Of a stretch of 64,000 bases of DNA, positions 63,149 to 64,000 are shown piece after piece; position 1 is the first letter of the stretch; every line of letters begins with the position of its first letter. Below the pieces are notes generated by a model. It had not been told where the DNA came from. It worked only from the letters and a program-made list of their open reading frames with translations, and searched no databases. Where the stretch lies: positions 744,001 through 808,000 of the forward strand of contig OZ241737.1 in assembly GCA_965200885.1 (NCBI GenBank), written 5' to 3'. This DNA comes from MPNP01 sp026710155 (GTDB lineage Bacteria > Pseudomonadota > Alphaproteobacteria > Rhodobacterales > Rhodobacteraceae). The position numbers were made by a program, and so were the translations under genes.

Positions 63149-64000
63149 TCATCCGGATTTTACATCCCCATTCTCCAATTCTTTCACTTTTTCCAGAGCA
63201 GCCACCTTTTTGACTTCGGAAATTGTCATGCAACGTGCAATCCCCAGGGTTGTGGGGCTGGGAGGCAGGGGTGGTGGTAGCCTGCTCCGTTGCCTTTCCC
63301 TGATTTCACCCAATTGAACTTCCCCCTTGGCCAGATCTTCCTGGAGCTGGCGTTTCCTCCGGAAGGAAAGTATCCCGGTTTTGTCGAGTTCATCCCTTTT
63401 CCTTTTTATATCCTGTTCAGTTGATTGGAGCTCCTTGTCCAGAAAGGAACCCTGCTCACGCCATTCACTGAGGGATTTTCTGTGCATCCGGCAGTGGTTG
63501 CGTGCTTGCCGGATCATGTCATCCGTAGGTGGGGCCAGGGTGAATCCCCCAGTTTCGATAAGATAGGAACGGAAAGAGGGTATGGCAAAGGATATGGTAT
63601 GGTCCTTTTTTTCAAGAAATACACCCCGATGAATCAGGTGGTCGGCAAAGGAACGTGCATCCATTTCAGCTGGCAATTGCCACTCGACACCACTTTTCGA
63701 ACCGGCGTGCTTTGAAATGCAGTTGATTACATCCGACCTTCTGATGGTTTGATCTAGATCACCGAGAACCATTCCAACCAAGGAGAAGGCTTCTTCCATC
63801 GCTTTTGACTGTTGCCCCTGGTAGTAGCGGATTCGGCTTTTCCCTGCTTCCTTCTTGACAACTTCCCAAGAGACCTTGGAAAGATCACCACCAGACTTCA
63901 AGGCTTCCCGTCCCAATGTCTGCAGGGCAAAATGGAGGTGCCGTGGCCATCCCTCACACGGGGCAGCCAGTTCCATAATCCTTTCTTCATGACCAAGGGG
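63149..64000 (-). CDS. ATPase-like protein, C-terminal part
   Basis: The gene runs off the right edge; 283 codons are visible. The opening text CEGWPRHLHFALQTLGREAL is typical of the lid region of AAA-type ATPases, where an E-G-x-P-x-x motif precedes a helical bundle. A winged-helix-like segment (ADHLIHRGVFLEKKDHTISF, IPSFRSYL) follows, then a long coiled coil (about 180-245, ELQSTEQDIKRKRDELDKTG). The nucleotide-binding site would be outside the window. Function unknown. Confidence 0.6.
   Translation of the reverse strand, partial: PLGHEERIMELAAPCEGWPRHLHFALQTLGREALKSGGDLSKVSWEVVKKEAGKSRIRYYQGQQSKAMEEAFSLVGMVLGDLDQTIRRSDVINCISKHAGSKSGVEWQLPAEMDARSFADHLIHRGVFLEKKDHTISFAIPSFRSYLIETGGFTLAPPTDDMIRQARNHCRMHRKSLSEWREQGSFLDKELQSTEQDIKRKRDELDKTGILSFRRKRQLQEDLAKGEVQLGEIRERQRSRLPPPLPPSPTTLGIARCMTISEVKKVAALEKVKELENGDVKSG

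Noticed and set aside
1..64000. CRISPR array
   Set aside because: No regularly spaced direct repeats and no cas genes were seen; the repeats present are terminal inverted repeats of mobile elements.

Overview
The window looks like a chromosomal segment of an alphaproteobacterium. The evidence is the DUF2849-CysI-DUF934 sulfite-reductase cluster at the left edge, the metallophosphatase/5'-nucleotidase with its alphaproteobacterial-type N-terminal motif, the gamma-glutamyl-polyamine gene pair and the COG5350-like phosphatases. No rRNA, tRNA or CRISPR array was recognised. Base composition is moderately AT-rich by eye, with GC-richer patches in the accessory parts (2.6-3.9 kb, 16.0-16.7 kb, 21.9-22.6 kb and 52-61 kb).

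Layout. 0-2.2 kb: sulfite reductase genes. 2.3-3.8 kb: a secreted Fn3-like protein whose start is split from its body by a C10 tract, then a 541-bp inverted-repeat element. 4.0-6.7 kb: secA (minus). 7-9 kb: degraded coding sequence, a promoter-to-terminator small RNA gene, and a decayed toxin fragment. 9.3-13.5 kb: periplasmic 5'-nucleotidase, then a glutamine-synthetase-like ligase and FAD oxidase pair for polyamine breakdown. 13.6-15.5 kb: Sel1/peptidoglycan-binding/ankyrin protein. 16.05-22.66 kb: a type III restriction-modification pair flanked by two same-orientation, internally deleted copies of one insertion sequence. 22.9-30.6 kb: a seven-gene minus-strand operon (IclR regulator, dipeptide-type ABC importer, gamma-glutamyltransferase) preceded by a perfect 13-bp inverted-repeat operator. 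30.9-42 kb: accessory block with an orphan DotA/TraY-like membrane protein, a TPR protein, an FRG-domain protein broken at a C11 tract, and a two-gene unit of an unknown protein plus a 1,679-residue Strawberry-notch-type helicase. 42.4-51.5 kb: housekeeping genes (inositol monophosphatase, glutamine amidotransferase, RsmD, ferredoxin reductase, peroxiredoxin, PhhB, a FemAB/GNAT-like protein, RidA, class A penicillin-binding protein) with a zeta-toxin-like pair among them. 51.6-64 kb: a mobile-element graveyard with relics of IS1182, IS630, IS1380, Fic, UmuC and serine recombinases, plus intact ankyrin, Uma2, HigBA, a nuclease-like/HEPN-like pair, two tandem phosphatases, a complete resolvase and the end of an ATPase gene.

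Two threads tie the accessory parts together. First, two long poly-C tracts (2616-2625 and 34662-34672) each sit where one base more or less would restore a complete protein, so both genes look like phase-variable loci read in the OFF state, unless the tracts are sequencing errors. Second, at least five short non-autonomous elements (3292-3832, 33372-33601, 51795-52006, 58884-59067, 61752-61956) have related terminal inverted repeats built on a core like GATTATATACTTG. One is flanked by a 7-bp direct repeat, and one lies in an IS1182 relic.
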